Positions 45,199 through 52,930 of a DNA stretch of 64,000 bases are shown in pieces. The notes under the pieces are model-generated. The model worked only from the letters and a program-made list of their open reading frames with translations, searched no databases and had not been told where the DNA came from. The first letter of the stretch is position 1, and each line of letters opens with the position of its first letter. A program made the position numbers and the translations under genes. Source of the stretch: CAXXOK01 sp963666755 (GTDB lineage Bacteria > Bacillota > Clostridia > Christensenellales > Aristaeellaceae); NCBI GenBank assembly GCA_963666755.2, contig CAXXGW010000003.1, forward strand, positions 134,625 through 198,624, written 5' to 3'.

Positions 45199-45300
45199 GT
45201 AACCTTTACATTGCACTTCTGCTGTACATCAGCACAAAATGGTTATATCAGCTTGTATTGTGTTGTCTTTTTCGATGTTGAAAACTTATGTAAATTTACG
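45199..45300. promoter_or_regulatory. Candidate LacI operators
   Basis: TGTAACCTTTACA at 45199-45211 and the perfect GTAAATTTAC near 45290-45299 are inverted repeats related to each other, and more TGTAAA half-sites lie at the two promoters. They sit between the divergent promoters of the LacI gene and the ABC operon. Confidence 0.5.
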
Positions 45301-45308
45301 GCCTTCCG

Positions 45309-45337
45309 TTGACAGATGTAAAAAGCTATGCTATCCT
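45309..45337 (+). promoter_or_regulatory. Promoter of the second sugar ABC operon
   Basis: TTGACA, 17 bases, TATCCT. Transcription would start near 45344, leaving a leader of about 120 bases before the binding-protein gene. Confidence 0.75.
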
Positions 45338-45462
45338 TTGGGCAAGCAAAAGGAACAGGAAACCGCGGGGAGCCATGCGGAAACCCCTGTTCTTCCTGCG
45401 CAACCGCCCCCCGCACCGCGCGGGGGAGCATTCTGAACAATGCGAAACGGAGGCAAACAATC

Positions 45463-46404
45463 ATGAAAAAGATTCTGGCCATCGTCCTCGCGCTGACGCT
45501 CTGCCTGGGCGTTTTCACGCTCACCGCGTCCGCCGAAACCGCGAAGTTTAAAATCGGCATCCTGGCGCCGGCCGTCACCCACGGCTGGGTAGCCGGCGTG
45601 GCTTACAACGCCGAGGCCCGCTGCAAGGAACTGGCGGACACCGTGGAGTACAAGCTCTACACCTCCAACAATGCCGAGGAAATGACCACCCAGCTGGACG
45701 ACCTCAAAACCTGGGGCGCGCAGGCCGTTGTGGCTTTCCCGCAGTGGGAAGGCATGGAAGTACCCATTCAGGCCGCGATTGACGAAGGCATCACCGTGGT
45801 GAACTTCGACATCGCCATCGACGCCAAGGGCGTGTACCGTGTTACCGGCGACAACGAGAGCATGGGCATCGAAAGCGCCAAGTACATCGTCAGCAAGATC
45901 GGCACCACCGGCACCGTCGTGGCGCTGCCCGTACCGACCAGCGGCTCCGTGTCCGAACTGCGCATGAAGGGCTTCAACGACACCATGAAGCAGATCGCTC
46001 CGGACATCAAGATCGTCGAATACGCCACCAAGTTCACCCGTGAAGACGGCCTGAAAGACTTTACCGACATCCTGGCCGCCAACCCGCAGATCGACGCGGT
46101 GTACAGCCTGGACGACGAAACCTCCATCGGCTGCCTGCAGGCGATTTCCGACGCGGGCCGCACGGATATCAAAGTGATCACCGGTGGCGGCGGCATGCAG
46201 GAATACTTCAAGATGATGCCCGAAAATAAGGACATCTGGATCTGCTCCGCCCTCTACAGCCCCATGATGGTGCGCGACGCCGTGGATATGGCCGTGAGCG
46301 TGCTCAAGGGCGAGACCGTGGACGCCGTGAAGGTGATCCCCACCACGATCGTGGATCGTGACAACTGCGACCAGTACATCGATCCCAACAACACCGTGTA
46401 TTAA
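45463..46404 (+). CDS. Sugar ABC transporter substrate-binding protein
   Basis: A 313-residue exported receptor (peripla_BP_4 type). The signal peptide MKKILAIVLALTLCLGVF ends near TASA-ET. The mature part shows KIGILAPAVTHGWVAGVAYN, WGAQAVVAFPQWEG, and the DNESMGIESAKYI stretch where sugars bind in RhaS/RbsB relatives. ATG at 45463 follows GGAGG. First gene of the operon; a hairpin follows it before the ATPase gene. Confidence 0.93.
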   Translation: MKKILAIVLALTLCLGVFTLTASAETAKFKIGILAPAVTHGWVAGVAYNAEARCKELADTVEYKLYTSNNAEEMTTQLDDLKTWGAQAVVAFPQWEGMEVPIQAAIDEGITVVNFDIAIDAKGVYRVTGDNESMGIESAKYIVSKIGTTGTVVALPVPTSGSVSELRMKGFNDTMKQIAPDIKIVEYATKFTREDGLKDFTDILAANPQIDAVYSLDDETSIGCLQAISDAGRTDIKVITGGGGMQEYFKMMPENKDIWICSALYSPMMVRDAVDMAVSVLKGETVDAVKVIPTTIVDRDNCDQYIDPNNTVY

Positions 46405-46452
46405 TGTGCGCCTTCGCCGTCGATTTGCACCCGTGCAGCGGCGGCATGGGAA

Positions 46453-46486
46453 CGGGGGGCCGTGGCCGACGCCATGGCCCCTTTTC
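46453..46486 (+). other. Hairpin between binding-protein and ATPase genes
   Basis: GGGGGGCCGTGGC and GCCATGGCCCC arms around CGAC, then TTTTCC. In the 260-base gap it probably ends a share of transcripts or protects the upstream mRNA, so that more binding protein than ATPase is made. A second stem with a T run follows near 46500. Confidence 0.6.
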
Positions 46487-46665
46487 CTAAGGCCGCGCGC
46501 CCGGCGGTTTTTTTGCCTTCCGGGCAGGATTCGGCGGTTTCGGCGCATAATGCTATGGTAAACCCTCTGCGGCGCCGCGGTCGCCGGACAACCGAATTCT
46601 AGCGGGTGCGCGCCTGCAAACGCGCTCCCGCCCCCCAAGCGATACAGAACGGATGTGAGCATCGC

Positions 46666-48144
46666 ATGCAACTAACCATGCAGGGAATCTGCAAGGCCTT
46701 TGCTGCCAACCAGGTGCTGCGGTCGGTCGATTTCCACCTGGACGGCGGCGAAATCTGCGCGCTGCTGGGTGAAAACGGCGCGGGCAAATCCACCCTGATG
46801 AATATTCTGGGCGGGGTGCTGCCCCCCGACGAAGGCGTGATTGCGCTGGACGGCAAGCCCGTCGCCTTCCACACCCCCACGCAGTCGCTGGATGCGGGCA
46901 TCGCCTTTATCCATCAGGAACTGAACCTGATTAACGATCTGCCCATATATGAAAACATGTTTATCGGCCGGGAGCTCAAACGCCCGAACGGCCTTTTGGA
47001 TCACGCGCGCATGATTGCCGAAACGCGCACGGTGTTCGACCGCATGGGGCTGGAAATCGACCCCCGGACCATGGTGTGCGATCTGGACGCCAGCTATAAG
47101 CAAATTGTGGAGATCAGCCGCGCGCTGCTGATGAACGCCCGGCTGATTATCATGGACGAACCGACCACGTCGCTGACCGACCCGGAGATCGAGCGCGTGT
47201 TTGCCATGCTGCGCACGCTGCGCGAGCAGGGCGTGGGCATCGTGTTCATATCGCACAAACTGCGCGAGGTAATGGTCATCTGCGACCGTTACACCGTGCT
47301 GCGCGACGGCGTAATGGTGGCCGAGGGCGCGGTGGCGCAAACCAGCGTAAGCGAGCTGGCCCGTTTTATGGTGGGCCATGAGGTGCGCACCGACAGCCAC
47401 GGCCGCGACGTGCGGCGCGGCGAAGAGCGCCTGCGCCTGACCGACCTGACGCTGGAGCCCTACTTCCGCCATGTAAACCTGTCGGCCTATGCCGGCGAGG
47501 TGCTGGGCGTGACCGGCCTGCTGGGCGACGGCCGCAGCGAGCTGTTCCGCACCGTGTTTGGGGATTTGACCCCGGAGCAGGGCGAAATCCGGGTGGACGG
47601 CAAGGCCGTGCGCATCCGCACCACCGGACGGGCCGTCGGGCTTGGGTTGGGCTACGTGCCCCGCAACCGCAAGGAAAACGGCATTGTAAAGGATATGACC
47701 ATTCTGGAAAACGGCTCCATCGTGCTGTGGCCGCGCCTGACCCGCTTTGGCCTGCTGGACCACCGCCGCGAGGCGGCGCTGTTTGACCGCCAGCGGCAGG
47801 CCCTGCGCATCAAGCTGGATCGCACCCGCGACCTCATTACCAGCCTCTCCGGCGGCAACCAGCAGAAGGTAGTGCTGGCCAAGTGGCTCAGCGCCAACCC
47901 GCACCTGCTGATACTGGACAACCCCACCCAGGGCGTGGACGTGGGCGCCAAGGAAGATATTTACGACATCATCCGCCGTCTGGCGGATCAGGGTGTGGCT
48001 GTGATTGTGCTCACCAGCGAGGCGCAGGAAGTGATCCGTGTCTGCGACCGTGCGCTGGTGCTCTACCACGGCCAGGTACGCGACGAGGTCGCCGGCGAGC
48101 GCATGACCGAGCACGAAATGATGCGCCTGGCCACCGGCGGCTGA
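46666..48144 (+). CDS. Sugar ABC transporter ATPase (two domains)
   Basis: A 492-residue fused ATPase of the ribose-type family. Domain 1: GENGAGKSTLMNILGG at about residue 36, FIHQELNLINDLPIYENMF, LIIMDEPTTSLTDPE. Domain 2: degenerate Walker A GLLGDGRSELFRTVFG, signature SLSGGNQQKVVLAKW, Walker B LLILDNPTQGVDVGAK, where Asn replaces the Glu-preceding Asp pattern (LDNPT), usual for this group's second site. Start at the ATG at 46666; the ribosome site (GGATGTGAG) is weak. Confidence 0.94.
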   Translation: MQLTMQGICKAFAANQVLRSVDFHLDGGEICALLGENGAGKSTLMNILGGVLPPDEGVIALDGKPVAFHTPTQSLDAGIAFIHQELNLINDLPIYENMFIGRELKRPNGLLDHARMIAETRTVFDRMGLEIDPRTMVCDLDASYKQIVEISRALLMNARLIIMDEPTTSLTDPEIERVFAMLRTLREQGVGIVFISHKLREVMVICDRYTVLRDGVMVAEGAVAQTSVSELARFMVGHEVRTDSHGRDVRRGEERLRLTDLTLEPYFRHVNLSAYAGEVLGVTGLLGDGRSELFRTVFGDLTPEQGEIRVDGKAVRIRTTGRAVGLGLGYVPRNRKENGIVKDMTILENGSIVLWPRLTRFGLLDHRREAALFDRQRQALRIKLDRTRDLITSLSGGNQQKVVLAKWLSANPHLLILDNPTQGVDVGAKEDIYDIIRRLADQGVAVIVLTSEAQEVIRVCDRALVLYHGQVRDEVAGERMTEHEMMRLATGG

Positions 48145-48190
48145 GCGCGCCCGCACCCCGGCAACGCCAAACGCGAAGGGAGTTACACCT

Positions 48191-49231
48191 ATGGAACAGA
48201 CCCGCAGGGACACTAACCCGCTTAGTTGGCTACGGCACAGCTGGAAAACCAAACCCCTGTTTTCCACCACGTGCGCGCTTTTATTGATGGTCGTGCTGCA
48301 AACGCTGGCGCTGGGTTTCCATTACCCCACCTTCGGGGATTGGTTCACCGCCTGGGGCAAGAACTGGATTAACCTGCTGCGCAACAACGCGGGCGTCGGC
48401 ATCATTTCGCTGGGCATGACGTTCGTCATTATCTCCGGCGGCATCGACCTGGCCGTGGGCTCCACCCTGGTGGCCATCGGCGCGGTGATGATGGTGCTGA
48501 TCGACGGCAATGCCAACGGCGTGCTGACCAGGCTGGGCATCACCGGCCCGCTGGCCTACGTCATCGCCATCGCGGCGGGCCTGTTGGTGGGCCTGCTGCT
48601 CGGCGAATGCTCCGGCCTGCTGATCGCCCACCGCGGAATGCCCCCGTTCATCGCCACGCTGGGCATGATGAAGATCGCCCGCAGCGTGACCCAACAGTTC
48701 ATGCAAAGCACCAGCCCCGCCGTACCCAAGGATTTTCTGGCCATCGCCAACACCCGCATCGGCGGGGAGATTATCCTGCCCATCCTGTACTGGATGCTGC
48801 TGGCGGCGGTGCTCTATGTGGTCAGCAAGCACACGGCCTTCGGCCGGCAGGTGTTTGCCGTGGGCAGCAGCGAGCGCACCAGCAAGCTGAGCGGCGTAAA
48901 CGTGAAAAAGGTCAAGCGCCGGGTGTACGCCCTCATGGGCGTGCTTGTGGCTGTGACCGCCGTGATCCAGATTGCCCGCATCGGCAGCATGGACTACGCC
49001 AACGCGGGCAGTGGCTACGAAATGGACGCGATTGCCGCGGTCATCATCGGCGGAACCAGCATGAGCGGCGGCCGCGGCTCGGTCATCGGCAGCGTTCTGG
49101 GTATGCTGATCCTGGCCGTGATGAACAACCTGCTCAACCTGATCGGCGTACCGCCGTTCCTGCGTGAAGCCTTCAAGGGCGTGATCGTGGTGGCGGCTGT
49201 GCTGCTGCAAAAGAAGGACAGCGGCAACTAG
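48191..49231 (+). CDS. Sugar ABC transporter permease
   Basis: A 346-residue permease with 8-10 spans. Features: FVIISGGIDLAVGSTLVAIG, HRGMPPFIATLGMMKIARSV, VGSSERTSKLSGVNVKKVKR, IIGGTSMSGGRGSVIGSVLG. It completes the binding protein-ATPase-permease importer. The ATG at 48191 follows GAAGGGAG. Confidence 0.95.
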   Translation: MEQTRRDTNPLSWLRHSWKTKPLFSTTCALLLMVVLQTLALGFHYPTFGDWFTAWGKNWINLLRNNAGVGIISLGMTFVIISGGIDLAVGSTLVAIGAVMMVLIDGNANGVLTRLGITGPLAYVIAIAAGLLVGLLLGECSGLLIAHRGMPPFIATLGMMKIARSVTQQFMQSTSPAVPKDFLAIANTRIGGEIILPILYWMLLAAVLYVVSKHTAFGRQVFAVGSSERTSKLSGVNVKKVKRRVYALMGVLVAVTAVIQIARIGSMDYANAGSGYEMDAIAAVIIGGTSMSGGRGSVIGSVLGMLILAVMNNLLNLIGVPPFLREAFKGVIVVAAVLLQKKDSGN

Positions 49232-49261
49232 CACCGCTGCCCGCGTAAAGGAGGCAACCCC

Positions 49262-50299
49262 ATGCTGCACGTAGGCATCATCGGCTGCGGCAAGATCGCG
49301 CAAGTGCGCCATCTGCCGGAGTACGCCCATAGCCCGGGGGCCCGGATCGTATCCCTGTTTGATTTGAACGCCGAGCGCGCACAGGCGCTGGCCGCCCAGT
49401 ACGGCGCGACCGCCGCCCCCGGCTGGCAGGCGATTTTGCAAAACCCCGAGGTCGACGCCGTGAGCGTGTGCACCTCCAACGATACCCATGCCGACATCGC
49501 CTGCGCGGCGCTGGCCGCGGGCAAGCACGTGCTGTGCGAAAAGCCCATGGCTACCACGCTTGAGGATTGCGAGCGCATGGTGGCGCTGGCACGGCAGACC
49601 GGCAAAATGCTGATGATCGGCCAGAACCAGCGTCTGGCGGGCGCGCACCGCAAAGCCCGGGCGCTGATCGCAGACGGCGTTCTTGGCACGCCGCTCACCT
49701 TCCGCACCTCCTTCCGCCATGGGGGGCCGGAAACCTGGTCCATCGACCCGGGCGCAAGCACCTGGTTTTTCGACAGCAAGCGCGCCGTCATGGGCGCGAT
49801 GGCGGATCTGGGCATCCACAAAACCGACCTGATCCAGTACCTGCTGGGGCAGACCATTGTGGAAACCAAAGCCACCCTGACCACGCTGGATAAGCGGCTG
49901 GCAGATGGCAGCCTGATCGGTGTGGACGACAACGCCCTGTGCCTGTACACCCTGAGCGGCGGCGCGGTGGGCACCATGTGCGCCTCCTGGACCGATTACG
50001 GCCGCGAGGATAATTCCACCGTGATCTACGGCACCAAGGGCGTGCTGCGCATCTATGACGATCCGCTTCACTCGCTGGTGCTGGAGCCCAAGGGCGGCCC
50101 CGTGGAAACCATCGAGGCCGACGCGATCCAGACCAACGACACCCAGACCAGCTCCGGCGTGATCGACCTGTTTGTGCAAAGCATCGCCGACCCGTCGGTG
50201 GAGGGCATCACCGGGGAAAGCGTCCTGACCGCCATGCGCGCAGTGTTTGCCAGCATCGAAAGCTCCCGCACGGGCAAGGCCGTGCACATCAACGGATAA
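49262..50299 (+). CDS. Gfo/Idh/MocA-family oxidoreductase
   Basis: A 345-residue NAD(P)-dependent sugar oxidoreductase. Rossmann motif LHVGIIGCGKIAQVRHLPEY, EKP motif HVLCEKPMATTLEDCERMV, and the substrate-side MADLGIHKTDLIQYLL with the conserved Asp/His. It follows the permease gene by 30 bases with GTAAAGGAGG as site. First of two such enzymes in this operon. Confidence 0.93.
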   Translation: MLHVGIIGCGKIAQVRHLPEYAHSPGARIVSLFDLNAERAQALAAQYGATAAPGWQAILQNPEVDAVSVCTSNDTHADIACAALAAGKHVLCEKPMATTLEDCERMVALARQTGKMLMIGQNQRLAGAHRKARALIADGVLGTPLTFRTSFRHGGPETWSIDPGASTWFFDSKRAVMGAMADLGIHKTDLIQYLLGQTIVETKATLTTLDKRLADGSLIGVDDNALCLYTLSGGAVGTMCASWTDYGREDNSTVIYGTKGVLRIYDDPLHSLVLEPKGGPVETIEADAIQTNDTQTSSGVIDLFVQSIADPSVEGITGESVLTAMRAVFASIESSRTGKAVHING

Positions 50300-50373
50300 C
50301 CGGCGCGGGGTTCCGGGCGGCACAGCCTCCCCGGGGCCCCGCGTTGCTTAACCTTCCAAAGGAGGTCGCACCC

Positions 50374-51189
50374 ATGGATCGCATCATCGCTGCCAACTCC
50401 AACTGTTACCACGGTTTTACCATCGAGCAGGCCATCGACGGCATCCGCCGCGCCGGGTTCCGCTACATCGAGCTGACCGCCACCAAGGGCTGGACGGAGC
50501 ATGTGTTCCCCGATATGCCGTTCAAGCGCCTGCTGGCCGTGCAGGACGCGCTGGCCGCCGCGGGGCTGACGCCGTTTTCCCTGAGCGGGCACTGTAACCT
50601 GATGGATACCGCCCGCATTGGCGATTTTCTGGACAACATCCGGCTGGCCGCGTTTTTTGGCTGCACCTACATCGTCAGCTCCATCGGCGAGGCGCATCTG
50701 AAGGATCAGGCCGTGGCGGGGCTGGACGAGGTGGCCGCGCACGTGGCGGCGCTGGTGCCCGCGCTGGAACGGTACGGCCTTACGCTGGTGCTGGAAACCC
50801 ACGGCTACGAGCACGGCACCGGCGCGGTGCTGGCCGATGTGGTACACCGCGTGGGCAGCGGGCGCGTCAAAATCAACTACGATACTGCCAACGTGATCTT
50901 CTACGGCGGGGTGGACCCCGTAATCGATCTGGCGGGCTGCGTGGCGGACGTGGGCTACCTGCATTTGAAGGACAAGGCCGGCGCGCGCGGGGAGTGGAAC
51001 TTCCCGGCGCTGGGGCAGGGCGCGGTGGATTTTCCCGCGCTGTTTAACATTCTGCGCAAGACGGACAACCAAAGCCCGCTGAGCGTGGAAATCGAGTTTA
51101 CCCAGGCGGGCCCCGCCGACGTGGGCGAGGTGGATCGCGCCATGGCTGCCAGCGCCGCCTACCTGCGCGCGCAGGGCTTTACACTGTAA
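50374..51189 (+). CDS. Sugar phosphate isomerase/epimerase (TIM barrel)
   Basis: A 271-residue AP-endonuclease-2-like TIM barrel. Metal Glu, Asp, His and Glu are in LVLETHGYEHGTG, NYDTANVIFYGGVDP, YLHLKDKAGARG and LSVEIEFTQAG. The YDTANV and YLHLKDK stretches recall enzymes acting on keto-sugars and 3-keto-glycosides. It sits between two Gfo/Idh oxidoreductases, an arrangement suited to oxidise, rearrange or cleave, then reduce. Start behind AAAGGAGG. Confidence 0.9.
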   Translation: MDRIIAANSNCYHGFTIEQAIDGIRRAGFRYIELTATKGWTEHVFPDMPFKRLLAVQDALAAAGLTPFSLSGHCNLMDTARIGDFLDNIRLAAFFGCTYIVSSIGEAHLKDQAVAGLDEVAAHVAALVPALERYGLTLVLETHGYEHGTGAVLADVVHRVGSGRVKINYDTANVIFYGGVDPVIDLAGCVADVGYLHLKDKAGARGEWNFPALGQGAVDFPALFNILRKTDNQSPLSVEIEFTQAGPADVGEVDRAMAASAAYLRAQGFTL

Positions 51190-51210
51190 GCACAAAGGGG
51201 GATGCACCGC

Positions 51211-52179
51211 ATGAATATCGCATTGGTCGGCCTGGGCGGCATGGGTACCGTCCACTATATGAACTATCAGCACATCCCGGACGTCCGGGTGGTGGGCGTG
51301 GTCGGCGCGACCGAGGCGGATCAGCGCAAGGCCGCGGAGTGGGGCGTGCCCATGTACCCGACCCTCACAGCGCTGTGCGCCGCCCAGCCGGTGGATTTGA
51401 CCGACATCTGCGCCCCGACCTTCCTGCACAAGCAGCTGGTGCTGGAAAGCCTGTCGCTGGGCAAGCACACCCTTACGGAAAAGCCCGTGGCCCTGAGCCT
51501 GGCCGACGCGCGCGCCATGTTCGCGGCCGCCGATCAGGCCGGGCGACAGCTGTACGTGGCGCAGGTGCTGCAGTTTACCCGCGAGGTGGAGGCCCTGCGC
51601 ACGGTGCTTGCCGACGGCCGGTACGGCAAGCCGCTGGACGCGTGCTTTGAGCGCCTGAGCGCCAGCCCCAAATGGTCGCAAGGCAACTGGCTGTTTGACG
51701 TGCGCAAGAGCGGGCTGATCCCCTTTGATTTGCACATTCACGATCTGGATGTGATCATCAGCCTGTTCGGCGCGCCGCAGACGGTAGCCTGCACCAGCGC
51801 GGGCGCGGCGGATAAGGCGTACCGCGAGCAGTACCGCTTCCAGTACGGCTACCCCAACCTGACGGTGTGCGCCGAGGCGGCGTGGTTTAACGCAGCCATC
51901 CCGTTCACGGCGCGCTGGCGGGTGTACTTCGAGCGCGGGATGCTGGTATGCGACGCGGCGGGCGTTAACGGCTACGCCGCCGACGGCGCCGTGACCCCCT
52001 TTGACGTGGAGGATCCGGTCAAAATCCCCACAGGCATCAACCTGCCGCCGACCGGCTGGTTCCTGCGGGAGCTGACCCACTTTACCCAATGCGCGGCGGA
52101 AAACCGCCCCTCCGAGCGGGTGCCCCGCGCGCAGGTGCTGACCGTGCTGGAAACGCTGGAACGGCTGGGCGTCGCCTGA
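51211..52179 (+). CDS. Gfo/Idh/MocA-family oxidoreductase
   Basis: A 322-residue oxidoreductase. Rossmann motif NIALVGLGGMGTVHYMNYQH, EKP motif HTLTEKPVALSLADARAM, and GLIPFDLHIHDLDVIISLFG as the catalytic region. I chose the ATG at 51211: the upstream ATG at 51202 abuts AAAGGGGG too closely to use it. Only about 26% of residues seem shared by eye with the other Gfo/Idh copy, so it is not a recent duplicate. Confidence 0.9.
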   Translation: MNIALVGLGGMGTVHYMNYQHIPDVRVVGVVGATEADQRKAAEWGVPMYPTLTALCAAQPVDLTDICAPTFLHKQLVLESLSLGKHTLTEKPVALSLADARAMFAAADQAGRQLYVAQVLQFTREVEALRTVLADGRYGKPLDACFERLSASPKWSQGNWLFDVRKSGLIPFDLHIHDLDVIISLFGAPQTVACTSAGAADKAYREQYRFQYGYPNLTVCAEAAWFNAAIPFTARWRVYFERGMLVCDAAGVNGYAADGAVTPFDVEDPVKIPTGINLPPTGWFLRELTHFTQCAAENRPSERVPRAQVLTVLETLERLGVA

Positions 52180-52216
52180 ACCGGATAACGCTGTTTATGG
52201 AAAGGAGTGAACGGCC

Positions 52217-52396
52217 ATGGATGAACAACGGCAGCAGCTGGAACCGCTCGCCTATCAGGATGATATCCCCGACCCCGAGGAGGAAGCCCCGCCCCGGGAC
52301 GATGAGGCCGACGCGCTCCTGCACGCGGCGCGCCGCCGCCTTGTGCCCTCGGATGAGCACGTGCCGCAGGAATGCTTTGACGAACGGCTGCTGTAA
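52217..52396 (+). CDS. Small acidic protein of unknown function
   Basis: A 59-residue open frame preceded by a good AAAGGAG site, 37 bases after the second oxidoreductase stop and in the same direction. It begins MDEQRQQLEPLAYQDDIPDP, is rich in Asp and Glu, and ends QECFDERLL. Codon choice and GC match the operon, and a terminator follows. I do not recognise it. Confidence 0.65.
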   Translation: MDEQRQQLEPLAYQDDIPDPEEEAPPRDDEADALLHAARRRLVPSDEHVPQECFDERLL

Positions 52397-52497
52397 GCCG
52401 CCGCAGGACAACGGCTGCATCGTATGGCCGTCTGCCTGAAAGGGCAAACACATTTCAAACTGATTCCTGTCACGCTCATTCCGCCTGTACAGGCACC

Positions 52498-52536
52498 AAG
52501 CAGCCCGTCCCCTGTATCAGGGAACGGGCTGCTTCT
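52498..52536 (+). terminator. Terminator of the 45-52 kb operon
   Basis: AAGCAGCCCGTCCCCTG and CAGGGAACGGGCTGCTT arms (one mismatch) around a short loop, then CTATAC. Symmetrical, so it may also end minus-strand transcripts. Confidence 0.75.
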
Positions 52537-52874
52537 ATACTCCCGGAGTGTAAGGCTTCCTATGCAGGGACGCCTCTTATTAGCCTCGGAGCAACGGCAA
52601 TTTCAAAGAACGGGAGTTTGATCTTGAGGCTCACAGACAGCTTCTTTACTTGCACCCTGAGCCATTGAAGGAACCAAGTCAAACCATTTCTCATACTGCA
52701 CATCGCCTCCCTTACACTATGCGTTGCCGTTGCCGCTTTCCCCGATGGGACCATCCGGTCTGGTGCATGGAATGGAGGCGATCACACCACGCAGGGATCA
52801 TTTATCATATTATGGGATTCCTATCAACTCTCGATCCCCCGCCGCCTGCCGCATGCCTCGACCCCCGGTTCCTT
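52537..52874. other. AT-richer stretch with only short frames
   Basis: This part of the gap before recJ is clearly lower in GC than its surroundings. The longest frame on the minus strand (52560-52754, 64 codons) and an overlapping GTG frame are both preceded by a GGGAGG-like site, but neither resembles a protein I know. It may be a decayed mobile element or a small gene. Confidence 0.35.
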
Positions 52875-52897
52875 TTTCCCCCTGATTGTGTTATGAT
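52875..52897 (+). promoter_or_regulatory. Possible promoter of the recJ operon
   Basis: A good -10 box, TATGAT at 52892-52897, lies 33 bases before the recJ start; the matching -35 (TTCCTT, 17 bases upstream) is weak. Confidence 0.4.
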
Positions 52898-52930
52898 ACA
52901 CCCATTCAACCCCCCGAAAGGAGAGCCGCC

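Noticed and set aside
48281..50323. A 680-codon open frame on the minus strand opposite the permease and oxidoreductase
   Set aside because: His/Ala/Gly-rich antisense shadow of two clearly recognised genes.
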